Positions 8,678 to 17,756 of a stretch of 64,000 bases of DNA are shown here, one piece after another. Within the stretch, counting starts at the first letter, position 1. Each line of letters starts with the position of its first letter. A program made the position numbers and the translations under genes. Source of the stretch: UBA1783 sp033808805 (GTDB lineage: Bacteria > Bacillota_I > Bacilli_A > Erysipelotrichales > Erysipelotrichaceae). The stretch covers positions 1 through 64,000 of the forward strand of contig JAPXMY010000008.1 of NCBI GenBank assembly GCA_033808805.1, read 5' to 3'. Below the pieces are notes generated by a model. It did not search any database. It saw nothing but the letters and a program-made list of their open reading frames with translations, and was not told the origin of the DNA.

Positions 8678-10009
8678 ATGAAAAAACAAGATGTTATTCA
8701 ATATAAAGAAAGTATTATCAAGCAATTAGCTGAACTGTGCAGTTTCAACAGTGTCTATGTACCTGATGAGGGTGGTACACCTTTTGGAATTGAAAATAAA
8801 AAATGCCTGGAAAAGGCTTTAGAAATTGCTGCTGGTTATGGTTTTAAAACGGTTAACGTTGATGATTATTGTGGCTATATCGAAATGGGGCAAGGTGAAG
8901 AAATTATCGGTATTCTGGCTCATCTTGACATTGTTCCAGTAAGTGACAGCTGGAATACTGACCCATTTACCTTAACCCTGATAGATGATAAATACTATGC
9001 CAGAGGCACTTCTGATGATAAGGGTGCAGTAGTCTGCTCTCTGGCTGCCATGCGTGCTTTAAAACCGTTGGAGCACACTTTTACCAAACGTGTAAGATTA
9101 ATTTTGGGTTCTAACGAAGAAACAGGCGCCAGATGTGTTAAGCACTATGTAAAAAAACATGGTCATGTTGATTATGGCTTTACTCCTGATGGTGAGTTCC
9201 CATTAGTATTTGGAGAAAAAGGTATTATCAGCGGTCTGTTAAAACTGCAAAGTGATAAGATTTTAGACATTAAAGGTGGTACTGCCGGAAATACTGTCTG
9301 TGGTTCAGTTGAAATAACCTTAAAAGATGACTGTTTCAATAAAGATAAACTGGACTGTTTCTTTAAAGAAAACAAGATCGATTATTCACTGAAGGAAAAT
9401 AAGCTTATCGTTAATGGTGTTGCTGCCCATGCTTCAACTCCACAATTTGGCGTTAATGCGATTTCCTATGCTTTGGAAGGTTTATATCAAGCTGACATCA
9501 ATGATAACGCTGTTGACAGCTATCACAACCTGATTGGTTTGGGATATAACGGTGAAGGATTGAAAATTGATTTTTCTGATGATTATGGCAATTTAACCTT
9601 CAATGTTGGTGTCTGTTATAAAGAAGATGATTATCTAGTTTTTACAGTCAATATTCGTTTTCCTGTCACGATGAAAAAAGAATTTGTGATCGAAACTATT
9701 AAGAAAAACTCTAACGGATTAATTCAAAATCTAAATGGTGTTGATCCTTTATTCTATAGTCCAGACCTTCCGATGATTAAAGCCTTGCATAAAGCATATG
9801 TTGATGTAACAAACGATACTGTCAGACAGCCAATGGTCATCGGTGGCGGCACATATGCAAAATCAATGAATAATGTTGTTGCTTTTGGCTGTGATGATGG
9901 AAAGCATGATTACCATATTCATGATGATAATGAATTTGTTACCTGGGATTCTTTAGAAACTCAGGTAGCCTGTTACTATCATGCGATTTTAAATTTAATG
10001 GCGATTTAA
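8678..10009 (+). CDS. pepV: M20 family dipeptidase, PepV-like
   Basis: This 443-residue zinc metallopeptidase of family M20A has the expected order of metal and catalytic motifs: AHLDIVP (His82, Asp84), TSDDKG (Asp113/114), NEETG (Glu147/148), a TPDGEFP segment near 169-175, and a late DYHIHDDNE His. The lid-domain insertion between the halves is present. Bacterial PepV removes N-terminal residues from dipeptides, including beta-Ala-His-like substrates, as the last step of peptide use in the cytoplasm. AAAGGA is the ribosome site. It ends in a terminator 10 bases downstream. Confidence 0.9.
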   Translation: MKKQDVIQYKESIIKQLAELCSFNSVYVPDEGGTPFGIENKKCLEKALEIAAGYGFKTVNVDDYCGYIEMGQGEEIIGILAHLDIVPVSDSWNTDPFTLTLIDDKYYARGTSDDKGAVVCSLAAMRALKPLEHTFTKRVRLILGSNEETGARCVKHYVKKHGHVDYGFTPDGEFPLVFGEKGIISGLLKLQSDKILDIKGGTAGNTVCGSVEITLKDDCFNKDKLDCFFKENKIDYSLKENKLIVNGVAAHASTPQFGVNAISYALEGLYQADINDNAVDSYHNLIGLGYNGEGLKIDFSDDYGNLTFNVGVCYKEDDYLVFTVNIRFPVTMKKEFVIETIKKNSNGLIQNLNGVDPLFYSPDLPMIKALHKAYVDVTNDTVRQPMVIGGGTYAKSMNNVVAFGCDDGKHDYHIHDDNEFVTWDSLETQVACYYHAILNLMAI

Positions 10010-10018
10010 TTTACAACC

Positions 10019-10046
10019 AAGTTCTACTGAAGTAGGACTTTTTTTA
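10019..10046 (+). terminator. Terminator after pepV
   Basis: AAGTTCTAC (10019-10027) and GTAGGACTT (10032-10040) pair around a TGAA loop, followed by a T run. Confidence 0.8.
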
Positions 10047-10114
10047 TTCTGCTCAAATTAAAAATGGTAGAATTTTTCCTTACCATTTCTAAATTGCTCA
10101 CTTATATAAAAGTA

Positions 10115-10876
10115 CTATAACCTTTTAATGCGTATATATACTACATTATTGCCTTCATACTGGATGTTGACTTCATAACCTTCCTCATTATTGCCATAAT
10201 AATAGTCATCACCTTTATAATACTTTAAAGAGAAACCTTTTTCATAACATTCATTAACATAAACATTGTAGTCATCTTTGCTCATAGCACCAATATAGAC
10301 TGAAAAATAATCCGGGCTTTCGATAACTATCTTTCCAACACTTGAATCTGGCACTGGTAAAAGACTGGCAATATCGCTATTTGGCCAAATAAGAGTTTCC
10401 ATTTCTATAGGTGCATCAAGCTGTATGGATAATTCTTTATCCTGTTCATCATACCACAGGTAAAGTTTGTAGCCTTCTTTATTAAAAGCCTTATAGCTTA
10501 TATCACTTGTTTCTTTTTCGATGACAAAATCCATTGCCTGGCATCTATCAACATACTCTTTATACTCCTCTTTGGAAGTTTTAAAAATATCTATACTTAA
10601 ATATCTATCTGAATTAACGATGATGTCTCCAAACTCTGATATAGGCTGAGGTAAAACATGTGACAATACTAAACTGTTCCACTGAAATTTATCAGCAACA
10701 TATTTACGATAATAGCCAATGCCTGCCAGAAACAAAACAACAATTATAGCTATCAGCCACTCTTTTCTACTGAAAATCTTTTTATTTTCCATTCCACAGG
10801 ATGGACATATCTTTTCATATCTGGACATTGGCAACTGGCAGCTTTTGCATCTTACTTCCTTAGATTTTTTAAACAT
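10115..10876 (-). CDS. Zinc-ribbon membrane protein with two DUF6591-like repeats
   Basis: This 253-residue protein has an N-terminal zinc ribbon (Cys10-Lys-Ser-Cys13 and Cys24-Pro-Ser-Cys27). One transmembrane helix follows at about residues 40-57 (EWLIAIIVVLFLAGIGYY), then two related repeats of about 85 residues. Each repeat has a Trp-x-x-Ser/Asp plus LP-x-P opening and a YxxYVxxCxxxxF centre. This fits the DUF6591 pattern as I recall it. The zinc ribbon would be cytoplasmic and the repeats outside. The ribosome site is AAGGAAG. Function unknown. Confidence 0.7.
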   Translation of the reverse strand: MFKKSKEVRCKSCQLPMSRYEKICPSCGMENKKIFSRKEWLIAIIVVLFLAGIGYYRKYVADKFQWNSLVLSHVLPQPISEFGDIIVNSDRYLSIDIFKTSKEEYKEYVDRCQAMDFVIEKETSDISYKAFNKEGYKLYLWYDEQDKELSIQLDAPIEMETLIWPNSDIASLLPVPDSSVGKIVIESPDYFSVYIGAMSKDDYNVYVNECYEKGFSLKYYKGDDYYYGNNEEGYEVNIQYEGNNVVYIRIKRL

Positions 10877-10953
10877 TTTGTCTTCCTTTCCTATATCTTA
10901 TTAACAATTGTTTTATAAATTTTAACATATTGGCAGATAGCCTTTCAATTGAC

Positions 10954-11019
10954 TTATATCTTATTTAAACAGCCATCCAGATAGAGGTTTTTTCTTTGGA
11001 AATCTTTGTACTTCTTCAT
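10954..11019 (-). CDS. Possible 21-residue small protein, or remnant of a longer gene
   Basis: On the minus strand an excellent AGAGGAGGG ribosome site lies 7 bases before an ATG that opens a 21-codon frame (MKKYKDFQRKNLY, ending CLNKI). The same frame is open upstream of the ATG for at least 14 more codons (from about 11,060), so it could also be the tail of a broken gene. It lies downstream of the surface-protein gene. An exact 11-base inverted repeat surrounds the stretch: CTTATTTAAAC at 10960-10970 and GTTTAAATAAG at 11103-11113. A TATAAT about 20 bases outside that repeat, on the minus strand, could drive it. I do not recognise the peptide. Confidence 0.35.
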   Translation of the reverse strand: MKKYKDFQRKNLYLDGCLNKI

Positions 11020-11130
11020 AATAAAACCCTCCTCTGCAGATTCACCTTTTAGATATTCTATGGGTCTACTTTGGAGGGATTATTTTATTTTAATCTAAAA
11101 CCGTTTAAATAAGTGAGATTTAATTATATG

Positions 11131-14100
11131 TTATTTTTGAATTCTATTTTCAAGAGTTTTTCTTTTGATAACTACAAGTGCTACAATTGACAGCAGAGAC
11201 AATCCCATTACCTTTATCCATAAATTGATATCGGTATTATCTCCAGTTACTGGAACAGGATCTTTGCAGTTTGTAAAATGAGCAAGTGCAATTTCATTTT
11301 CCACAATTACTCCACTGTCTCCAGTAGAAGTAACCTTATAATCGGCATTATCACTTTCTGTTACAGAATAAGTAGTTCCCACTGGCAGACTATGAATTGT
11401 AATCTCTTCACCATGTCTCAGCTGAATTGTTCCACCGCTTGAAATTGTTCCACTATAGTCACCAGTATACTCGTATATACCTGAAGCATCAAAGGTTATG
11501 GTAAATGTGAAATATTTATTAGTTTCACCAGCACTGCCAGTAACTGTCTTTCTAATAATCAGCTCTGAATAAACATCTCTTGTATTAGTAAACTCTGCTA
11601 ATGTCAGCTCATTTCCAACAATACTTCCAGTATTTCCTGACATAGTAGTTAAATAACCATCTAAACTGTAATCATCTTCAGTTACAGTATATGTTATTCC
11701 GTTTGGAAGTCCTACTGCTGTTACCCATTCTCCGCCTTTTAAAGTATGTAATGCGACACCTGAGTTAAACAGCATACCACCATATAAACCATTAATTGTC
11801 TTATCACTAAGTGTTATGGTAAATAAGAATACTTTATTTTCATCTGGGGCATTGCCAGCCAGGTATTTTTTGATTCTCAAATCACCATAGGTGTTTCTTG
11901 TATTAGTGAAGATTGCAGCACTGGAAACCAGTTCACTGATTGTTCCTACATCACCTGTTTTAAGTGTTGTATAACCCTCTGCAGTATAGTCAGTTTCAAC
12001 TATTATATAACCGGTTCCATTAGGCAAGCCTTCAATAACTTTATTTTCGCCACCTTTTAATTGCAGTGTAGCTTCGCCATTTGTGAAAAGTACATCACTG
12101 AAGGTTCCATTAATACTTGTATCTGATAAAGTGATTTTGAAAGTAAAATCTTTAGCAGCATCTACGTCATTGCCTTCAAGAACCTTGTAGATTGTTAAAC
12201 TTCCAGCAGCATTTCTGGTATTGGTGAAAGCTGCATTTATCGTGCTGTTACCAACGATTGTTCCAATATCATTTATGTGAGTTGTTATATAACCTTCCAG
12301 GATATAACTATCTTCAACTACCGTATAGGTCACACCATTTGGAAGTCCTGTTGCTGTAACACTTTCTCCATCTTTCAAGCTAAAGGTTGCTACACCTTCA
12401 TTGAAAGTCATGCCGCCAAAAACACCAGTAATTGCATTAGTGACAAGAGTTACAGTAAAATCGAATTCTTTAGTTGAATCTGCTGCATTACCGGCAACAG
12501 CTTTTGAAACTGTAAGACTGCCATAAGAGTTTCTGGTATTAGTGAAAGCTGCATATTGAGGAGCAGTTTCAGAAATCGTACCAGTGTCACCTGTTTTGGT
12601 TGTAGTATAGCCCAATCCTGAATAGTCGGTTTCTGCTACTGTATACTTAACACCATTAGGCAAACCTTCAATAAGCTTAAATTCTCCACCTCTTAGTTTC
12701 AATGTAGCTACTCCATTTGTAAAGACAACATCACTGAAGGTTTCATTTATGTCTGTATTAGATAGAGTGATAGTAAATTCAAACTCTCTGGCAATTTCTA
12801 CATCATTACCCTGTAAATTCTTAGCCACAGTTAAAGTTCCTGATGCGTTTCTGGTATTGATGAAAAATGCAGCTACACTAGAGTTTCCAACTATAGTTCC
12901 TGCCTCACCTGTCATGGTAGTAACATAGCCATCTGCAGTATAATCATCCTCAGTTACGGTATACAGTATACCATTTGGAAGTCCACTGGCAGGCAGCCAT
13001 TCTCCGCCCTTAAGAGCAAATGTTGCCACACCATTAGTGAAAGTCATACGACCATAAGTTCCATTAATAGTCCTGTCACTCAAAGTTACAGTAAAGTTAA
13101 ACAATTTTTCAGGGTCTGCAGCATTGCCGGCTATATCTTTATATACAAAGAGTCTTCCATAAGTGTTTCTGGTGTTGGTAAACCTTGCAATGTATTCGGC
13201 ATTTCCTTTGATAGTTCCAGTAGCACCTGTCATGGTAGTAACATAACCATCAGCAGTATAATCATTCTCAGTTACGGTATAAGCAACTCCATTTGGAAGC
13301 CCTGCAGCCACTATACTTTCCCCACCCGTCAAGGTAAAGGAAGCCACTCCTGAATTAAACAGCATACCACCATAAATACCATTAATAGTGTTGTCATTCA
13401 GTGTTACGGTAAAGGCAAATTCCTTTGTCATATCGATGTCATTGCCAACTAAAGTCTTCTCAACTCTTAGATCTCCATAAGTGTTTCTGGTGTTGGTGAA
13501 AACTGCTACCTTTGGAACATTTTCATCAATTGCTCCAGTAGCACCTGTCATAGTAGTAACATAACCATCAGCAGTATAATCCTCTTCCGTGACAGTATAT
13601 CCTGTTCCGTTAGGTAAGCCTGTAATCAATACACTTTCATTACATTTTAAAACAAAAGTAGCTACACCAGCAGTAAATGTTACATCCCCATAGACACCAT
13701 TGATTGTAGTGTCATTGAGCGTTACAGTAAAGGTGAATTCTTTATTTTTATATATATCATTACCAGCAAGAAGTTTTGAAACAGCCAAGGTTCCTTCAGC
13801 ATTTCTGGTATTTGTATATACTGATGTCTGATTTTCGTTCCCTTTTATATTTCCAGAAAATCCTGTTCTAGTTGTCACATAACCTTCAGCGCTATAGTCA
13901 GCTTCAGTTACAACATAACCAACACCATTTGGAAGTCCTTCTGCTGTAATACTTTCAGCACCTTTTAAGGTAAAATTAGCAACACCGGCATTAAAAGTCA
14001 TGCCTACATAGACACCATTGATTGTAGCGTCATTGAGCGTTACAGTAAAGGCGAAATCCTTGGTAGCACTTGGTGCATTACCAGCAATTACCTTAGAAAC

Positions 14101-14898
14101 AGTAAGACTGCCATAGGTATTTCTTGTGTTGGTCAGATAGGCAGCATTTGCTAAGGTAGAACTCTTGTTATATGTACCAATAGCAAAAAACGACCAGTTG
14201 CTAGGGTCTTCAAAGTGAATTAAATTTTCTGTTACTGTCATTCCACAAGGTAAAAAACTACCTAATCCGAAACAGAAGTTAAAGGTCGGATTTCCAATGC
14301 CATCAATTCCTGCCAGTGCTGAACTGATAATTATCTGCTTTTCAGTTTCAGAGAGCATGTCTACTGACCAAACGGTACAGCTGTTACCTTTTTTCATTAC
14401 AACAATAGATTTGTCGACTCCTGTGGTTGTAATGCTTAACTCACTGCATGGCGTTGTTCTAACCCAATCTCCAGCAACATCAGGAGGATTGAATATCACG
14501 CTTGGGTCAGTGTGCTGTGTTTCTGTATAGCCAGAACTGACATCATAACTTTGAACTACTTTAAATTTATAAGCTGTCGCTGGACTATATGTAGTTCCCT
14601 GATAGAGTGCTTCATTTGTAATATTAAAATCACATTTCCAGTCATCAGCTGCAGTAACTGTTTTTGTTTCAACCAATGTTGCGGTTGCCTGGTTAAATTC
14701 ACCAAGATATTTATATAAAGTTACTGTTACAGAAACCGGTCTGGTAACTGCTTAATCATCATTTCCATCCCAGTTTATTGTTACAGGTATTATAGTCTGC
14801 ACACCACTATAATTACCCCGCACTTCTGTTAAACTCCAATGAGAAAACATCATAACCAGAAATAGAAGAAAAGCGAAAATTTTTTTAGTTTTTTTCAT
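11131..14898 (-). pseudogene. Sortase-anchored repeat surface protein, interrupted by an in-frame TAA at codon 49
   Basis: From ATG 14898 (ribosome site AAGGAG) the frame encodes a signal peptide (MKKTKKIFAFLLFLVMMFS) and then a Cna-B-like start. It hits TAA at 14752-14754 just after WDGNDD and continues in the same frame, AVTRPVSVTVTLY, for about 1,200 codons to 11131. Restoring the one codon (CAA to TAA is a single transition) gives a protein of about 1,255 residues. Its parts are a signal, an N-terminal region, eight tandem units of about 105 residues plus a divergent ninth, a VPVTGD sorting signal, a membrane helix and a basic tail. Each unit has a Lys near its start, a VTE-type Glu and a closing FTNTR Asn, as in isopeptide-forming DUF7601/Cna-B stalks. 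The part after the stop lacks a signal peptide, so without readthrough or reversion it would not be exported. The family call is firm; decay versus assembly error is open. Confidence 0.8.
11257..14109 (-). repeat. Nine tandem Cna-B/DUF7601-like units within the surface-protein gene
   Basis: Units of about 315 bp each encode: Leu-x-Val-x-Lys, GND or GNA, F-x-FTVTL, ING, a GVA-x-F-x-L strand, GLPNG, YTVTE, GY-TT, GTI, and FTNTR. Two flavours partly alternate. Units 5 and 7 share a TFSDV strand and an IEGLPNG segment, while units 3 and 8 share GGMLFNSGVA. This suggests block duplications. The ninth unit (ending FTNCKDP) is divergent and leads to the sorting signal. Confidence 0.85.
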
Positions 14899-15445
14899 AA
14901 AATAACTCCTTCTTTTTCAGGAGCAAAATTAATGATTTTATTGCTTCACTAATTTTTTTCCCGAATATAAATCTCCCTTGTATCACTTTTTAGAAAACAA
15001 CTTTAAAGTAATACCAAATGGCATTTGCCATTAAGACAATTATAAACAGCCATCTTTTACCTTTTGGCTGTCTTAATGAGAAACTTAATATATGATGGGA
15101 GCAAAATCAACGAAACAATATTATTCTATAAATTGTCTTATTGTTTAACTTTTCAACCCAAAAGAGCTTCAAACCTTTCAATGATTTAGATTAATTACTA
15201 CTGGTCTTACTTACAAAAAACCATTCATTGTAAAATAAAGATACAACAATCATCAATCATATTTTTCTGGTTTTCAGCTAACACTATACTCCGCTCTCAC
15301 TCTATATCTATAATAACATTCTAAACCTTCTATCAACATTTATCAATACTGAATCTGTCTTTCATTTAACCAATAATTATCTTTTTACAGCAAAATTAAT
15401 ATAATTTTACAAATTATAATTTTAATCTGTTATGGCATTGCCAGG
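14899..15445. other. Long intergenic region between the surface-protein gene and ribU
   Basis: No gene is visible in about 550 bases. A long inverted repeat is present: CATTAAGACA (15029-15038) pairs with TGTCTTAATG (15069-15078), with CAGCCA/TGGCTG (15047-15052, 15065-15070) inside. A 16-base near-palindrome AATGGCA-TT-TGCCATT (15017-15032) is directly beside it. A GGAGCAAAATYAA word occurs twice (near 14920 and 15099). These may belong to the untranslated leader of the surface gene. Confidence 0.4.
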
Positions 15446-15475
15446 TTGAAGATGTCAACTTTTAGATGGTATAAT
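15446..15475 (+). promoter_or_regulatory. Promoter of the FMN-riboswitch/ribU transcript
   Basis: TTGAAG (15446-15451), an 18-base spacer and TATAAT (15470-15475) preceded by TGG (extended -10). The aptamer begins about 8-10 bases downstream. Confidence 0.7.
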
Positions 15476-15482
15476 GACTATG

Positions 15483-15595
15483 TTACTTCAGGGACAGGTG
15501 AAAATCCTTACCGCTGGTCAGACCCCAGGCGCCTTAACAGGCTGAAATGGTGCAATTCCATTGGCGACAGTAATAGTCTGGATGAAAGAAGGAAT
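15483..15595 (+). promoter_or_regulatory. FMN riboswitch (RFN element)
   Basis: The conserved RFN blocks appear in order: TTCAGGGACAGGTGAAAATC, ACCGCTGG, GACCCCAGGCGCC, ATTCCATTGGCGACAG and AGTCTGGATGAAAGAAGG. The 3' strand of the closing helix P1 is the AGAAGG that also serves as the ribU ribosome site, and there is no terminator before the start codon. Ligand-bound RNA should therefore hide the ribosome site, giving translational repression by FMN. Confidence 0.92.
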
Positions 15596-15599
15596 GATG

Positions 15600-16187
15600 A
15601 TGAATAAAAAAACAAAGTATCTAGTAACTATTTCTTTGGCGTCAGCTCTAGCAATGATTCTACTTCTGTTTAGAGTATCTCTGCCGTTTCTGCCACCTTT
15701 CTACAAACTGGACTTTTCAGAAAGTGTCGTACTTTTAGCTGGTTATCTGTTAGATGCCAAAGCAACTATAATTATTCAATTATTAAAAAATATTCTTAAA
15801 ATTCTAATCTCATCTACAAACACAGCCTTTGTCGGTGATCTGGCTAACTTCATAATGGGTGTATCCTTTGTCTTTCCAGCTGCAGCTATTTACAAGAGAA
15901 ATGAAAGTAAAAAATCGATGCTTATGGGACTGGCAGCTGGCATAGTCAGCTTAACTATTGTAGGTTGTCTGGTTAATTACTATATCATGTTACCTACCTA
16001 TGCTACTGTCTTTAAGCTGCCAATTGAAGATATTGTTGCCATGGGCAGCAGATTAAATGGAAATATAACCAATCTGTTTACCTTTGTCTTATTTGCTACT
16101 GCTCCATTTAATCTAATAAAGGGAACCAGCAGTGCTGTTATTGCTTTTCTGGTTTGGAAAAACATCAAGGTATTAATTAAAAAATAA
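15600..16187 (+). CDS. ribU: Riboflavin ECF transporter substrate-binding (S) component, RibU
   Basis: This integral membrane protein of about 195 residues has five to six hydrophobic helices. The early KLDFSESVVLLAGYLL segment is the conserved L1 signature of RibU, followed by a GDLANFIMG helix. RibU binds riboflavin and works with the shared EcfA/A'/T energy module, which is encoded elsewhere. Three consecutive ATGs occur at 15594, 15597 and 15600. I choose 15600 for its 7-base distance from AGAAGG. The FMN riboswitch upstream confirms the vitamin-B2 assignment. A bidirectional terminator closes the gene. Confidence 0.92.
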   Translation: MNKKTKYLVTISLASALAMILLLFRVSLPFLPPFYKLDFSESVVLLAGYLLDAKATIIIQLLKNILKILISSTNTAFVGDLANFIMGVSFVFPAAAIYKRNESKKSMLMGLAAGIVSLTIVGCLVNYYIMLPTYATVFKLPIEDIVAMGSRLNGNITNLFTFVLFATAPFNLIKGTSSAVIAFLVWKNIKVLIKK

Positions 16188-16208
16188 ATGGGACTGCCAT
16201 CCCATTTT
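16186..16208. terminator. Bidirectional terminator between ribU and the convergent membrane gene
   Basis: AAATGGGA (16186-16193) pairs with TCCCATTT (16200-16207). It is flanked by A-rich sequence on the left and T-rich on the right. Confidence 0.8.
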
Positions 16209-16211
16209 CTT

Positions 16212-17147
16212 TTAGTATTTTAAAATTTCATCGATATCTGGATAACTGTTAGGAATAACCAGATTTTTTCTTTTGTTTTCTTTCTGCTGATACGAACAAA
16301 CAAACCTGTCCTCGCTTGCTGATTCTACTCTTAAATCTTTAAAAGGCTGGATAACACCATTCATTCCATTAATTATCGTGTTCCTACAAACGATGCCATC
16401 CTTTTTAAAGTATTGGAAGTTTTTAGCACTTAAGAATGGCGACATTTTTACTATCCAGACTATATAACCGATAATCAGTCCATAAACCACAAAAATCAGC
16501 AAAACAGGATTAATTTTAGCAGCTGTTAAAAGCATAATAATTAAAAACATCACTCCAAATAGTGCAAAAACACTTAAAATCAGCAATAAATTTTTATCAG
16601 CTTTATTTTTCTTGGCAAAAGCCTTGTCATAACTGTAAATTTTTACTCTTGTCTCTTCGCCTTCTTCACCTGTTACATTGGTATTTTCAATAACAATTTC
16701 TTCTACTTCAAAATCATTGTTCAACTTCTTACCGGCAATAGTTCCTCTGACCAGATTAAACATGATCAATCCTTCAAAAAGAATATCAATTATAAAAGAG
16801 CCCTCAAAGCCAAAGACGAAGAAATAGCCAATAAATACCAAAATATCCGTACCAAACAGAACAGTAGCGACTCTCATCCATTTCCAGTCCTTATTTGAAA
16901 GCAGATAAGAAATCGTATACAAAGCAATTGGTACAACCGCAAACATTACAACAACTATCACTGAAGTAAAACCTCTGAAGACATGTTTTGCGAAAATCAA
17001 AGCTAGTTGTGGAGTAATCATTGAATACAGGAAAGTATATCCCATTTCAAAAAACAACATAAAACAGTTTAAGACACTGAAGATAATTATTGCCAGAAGA
17101 GTACTTCTGGCTCCCTTGTAAGTGTTCAACAAATTCATTTTTTCCAT
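16212..17147 (-). CDS. Membrane protein of unknown function (311 aa)
   Basis: I recognise no family. About six hydrophobic helices are visible. Four precede residue 135, then comes an acidic loop (FEVEEIVIENTNVTGEEGEE), then a pair near residues 187-235. A soluble C-terminal tail of about 75 residues (QYFKKDGIVCRNTIINGM and onward) has a look of a bacterial PH-like or YcxB-like fold, but I cannot confirm that. Ribosome site AAAGGT. It is convergent with ribU and divergent from the Trk operon. Confidence 0.6.
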   Translation of the reverse strand: MEKMNLLNTYKGARSTLLAIIIFSVLNCFMLFFEMGYTFLYSMITPQLALIFAKHVFRGFTSVIVVVMFAVVPIALYTISYLLSNKDWKWMRVATVLFGTDILVFIGYFFVFGFEGSFIIDILFEGLIMFNLVRGTIAGKKLNNDFEVEEIVIENTNVTGEEGEETRVKIYSYDKAFAKKNKADKNLLLILSVFALFGVMFLIIMLLTAAKINPVLLIFVVYGLIIGYIVWIVKMSPFLSAKNFQYFKKDGIVCRNTIINGMNGVIQPFKDLRVESASEDRFVCSYQQKENKRKNLVIPNSYPDIDEILKY

Positions 17148-17278
17148 AATAATTTACCTTTTTAATATTTCATCCTTTATTAAAACATAAGTCACACTGG
17201 ATTATTATCATCAGATTTCGCAGTAAAGAATTCAGGCCAGCAAACTTATAATAAGTATTTTATCACAATTGGCTGGTA

Positions 17279-17307
17279 TTGTTAAAAAGAAATTTTAGTT
17301 TTATAAT
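17279..17307 (+). promoter_or_regulatory. Promoter of the Trk operon
   Basis: TTGTTA (17279-17284), 17 bases, TATAAT (17302-17307). It lies 23 bases before the first start codon. Confidence 0.8.
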
Positions 17308-17329
17308 TTAATTGTCGAGGTAAAAGCAG

Positions 17330-17755
17330 ATGTCTAAAATAAACACAAATAAGTTAACAGTGATTGTAGGTTGTGGGCGTTTAGGAGCCGAACTTGCCAA
17401 TTCTATTTCCGATAATAATGGAGATGTTATTGTCATTGATAATAATAAAGATTCACTTAGAAGGTTGTCTTTTTCTTTTGGCGGCATTGCCACTGTTAGA
17501 GATGGTACTGATATCGACGCTTTAAAAGAGGCCAATATTGAAAAAGCTGGTACAGTTATTGCGGTTACCGATGATGAAAACACCAATATTATGATTGCCC
17601 TGATGGCTAAAAATCTTTTTAAAGTAAAAAATGTAATTTTAAGAGTTCACGATAATTCAAAACAGCCGATATATGGTGATAGCGATATTCAGGTTATCTG
17701 TCCCAGTGAACTGACAACTAAGGCAGTTAAAGAAATGATGTCTGGAGGTAAATAA
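17330..17755 (+). CDS. TrkA-N (RCK) domain protein, single domain
   Basis: This 141-residue protein is one Rossmann RCK domain. Its dinucleotide loop is intact (GCGRLGAELA, residues 14-23), with the usual acidic residue at the end of strand 2 (VIVIDNN). There is no RCK-C domain. It would sit on the cytoplasmic face of the TrkH channel encoded two genes downstream and gate K+ uptake in response to nucleotide. It is first in a three-gene operon with a 1-base gap to the next gene. Its partner lacks a clean nucleotide loop, so this subunit probably carries the ligand-binding role. Confidence 0.88.
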   Translation: MSKINTNKLTVIVGCGRLGAELANSISDNNGDVIVIDNNKDSLRRLSFSFGGIATVRDGTDIDALKEANIEKAGTVIAVTDDENTNIMIALMAKNLFKVKNVILRVHDNSKQPIYGDSDIQVICPSELTTKAVKEMMSGGK

Positions 17756-17756
17756 T

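Noticed and set aside
11257..14109. Regular repeats as a possible CRISPR array
   Set aside because: The period is about 315 bp and every unit is translated into the same protein domain.
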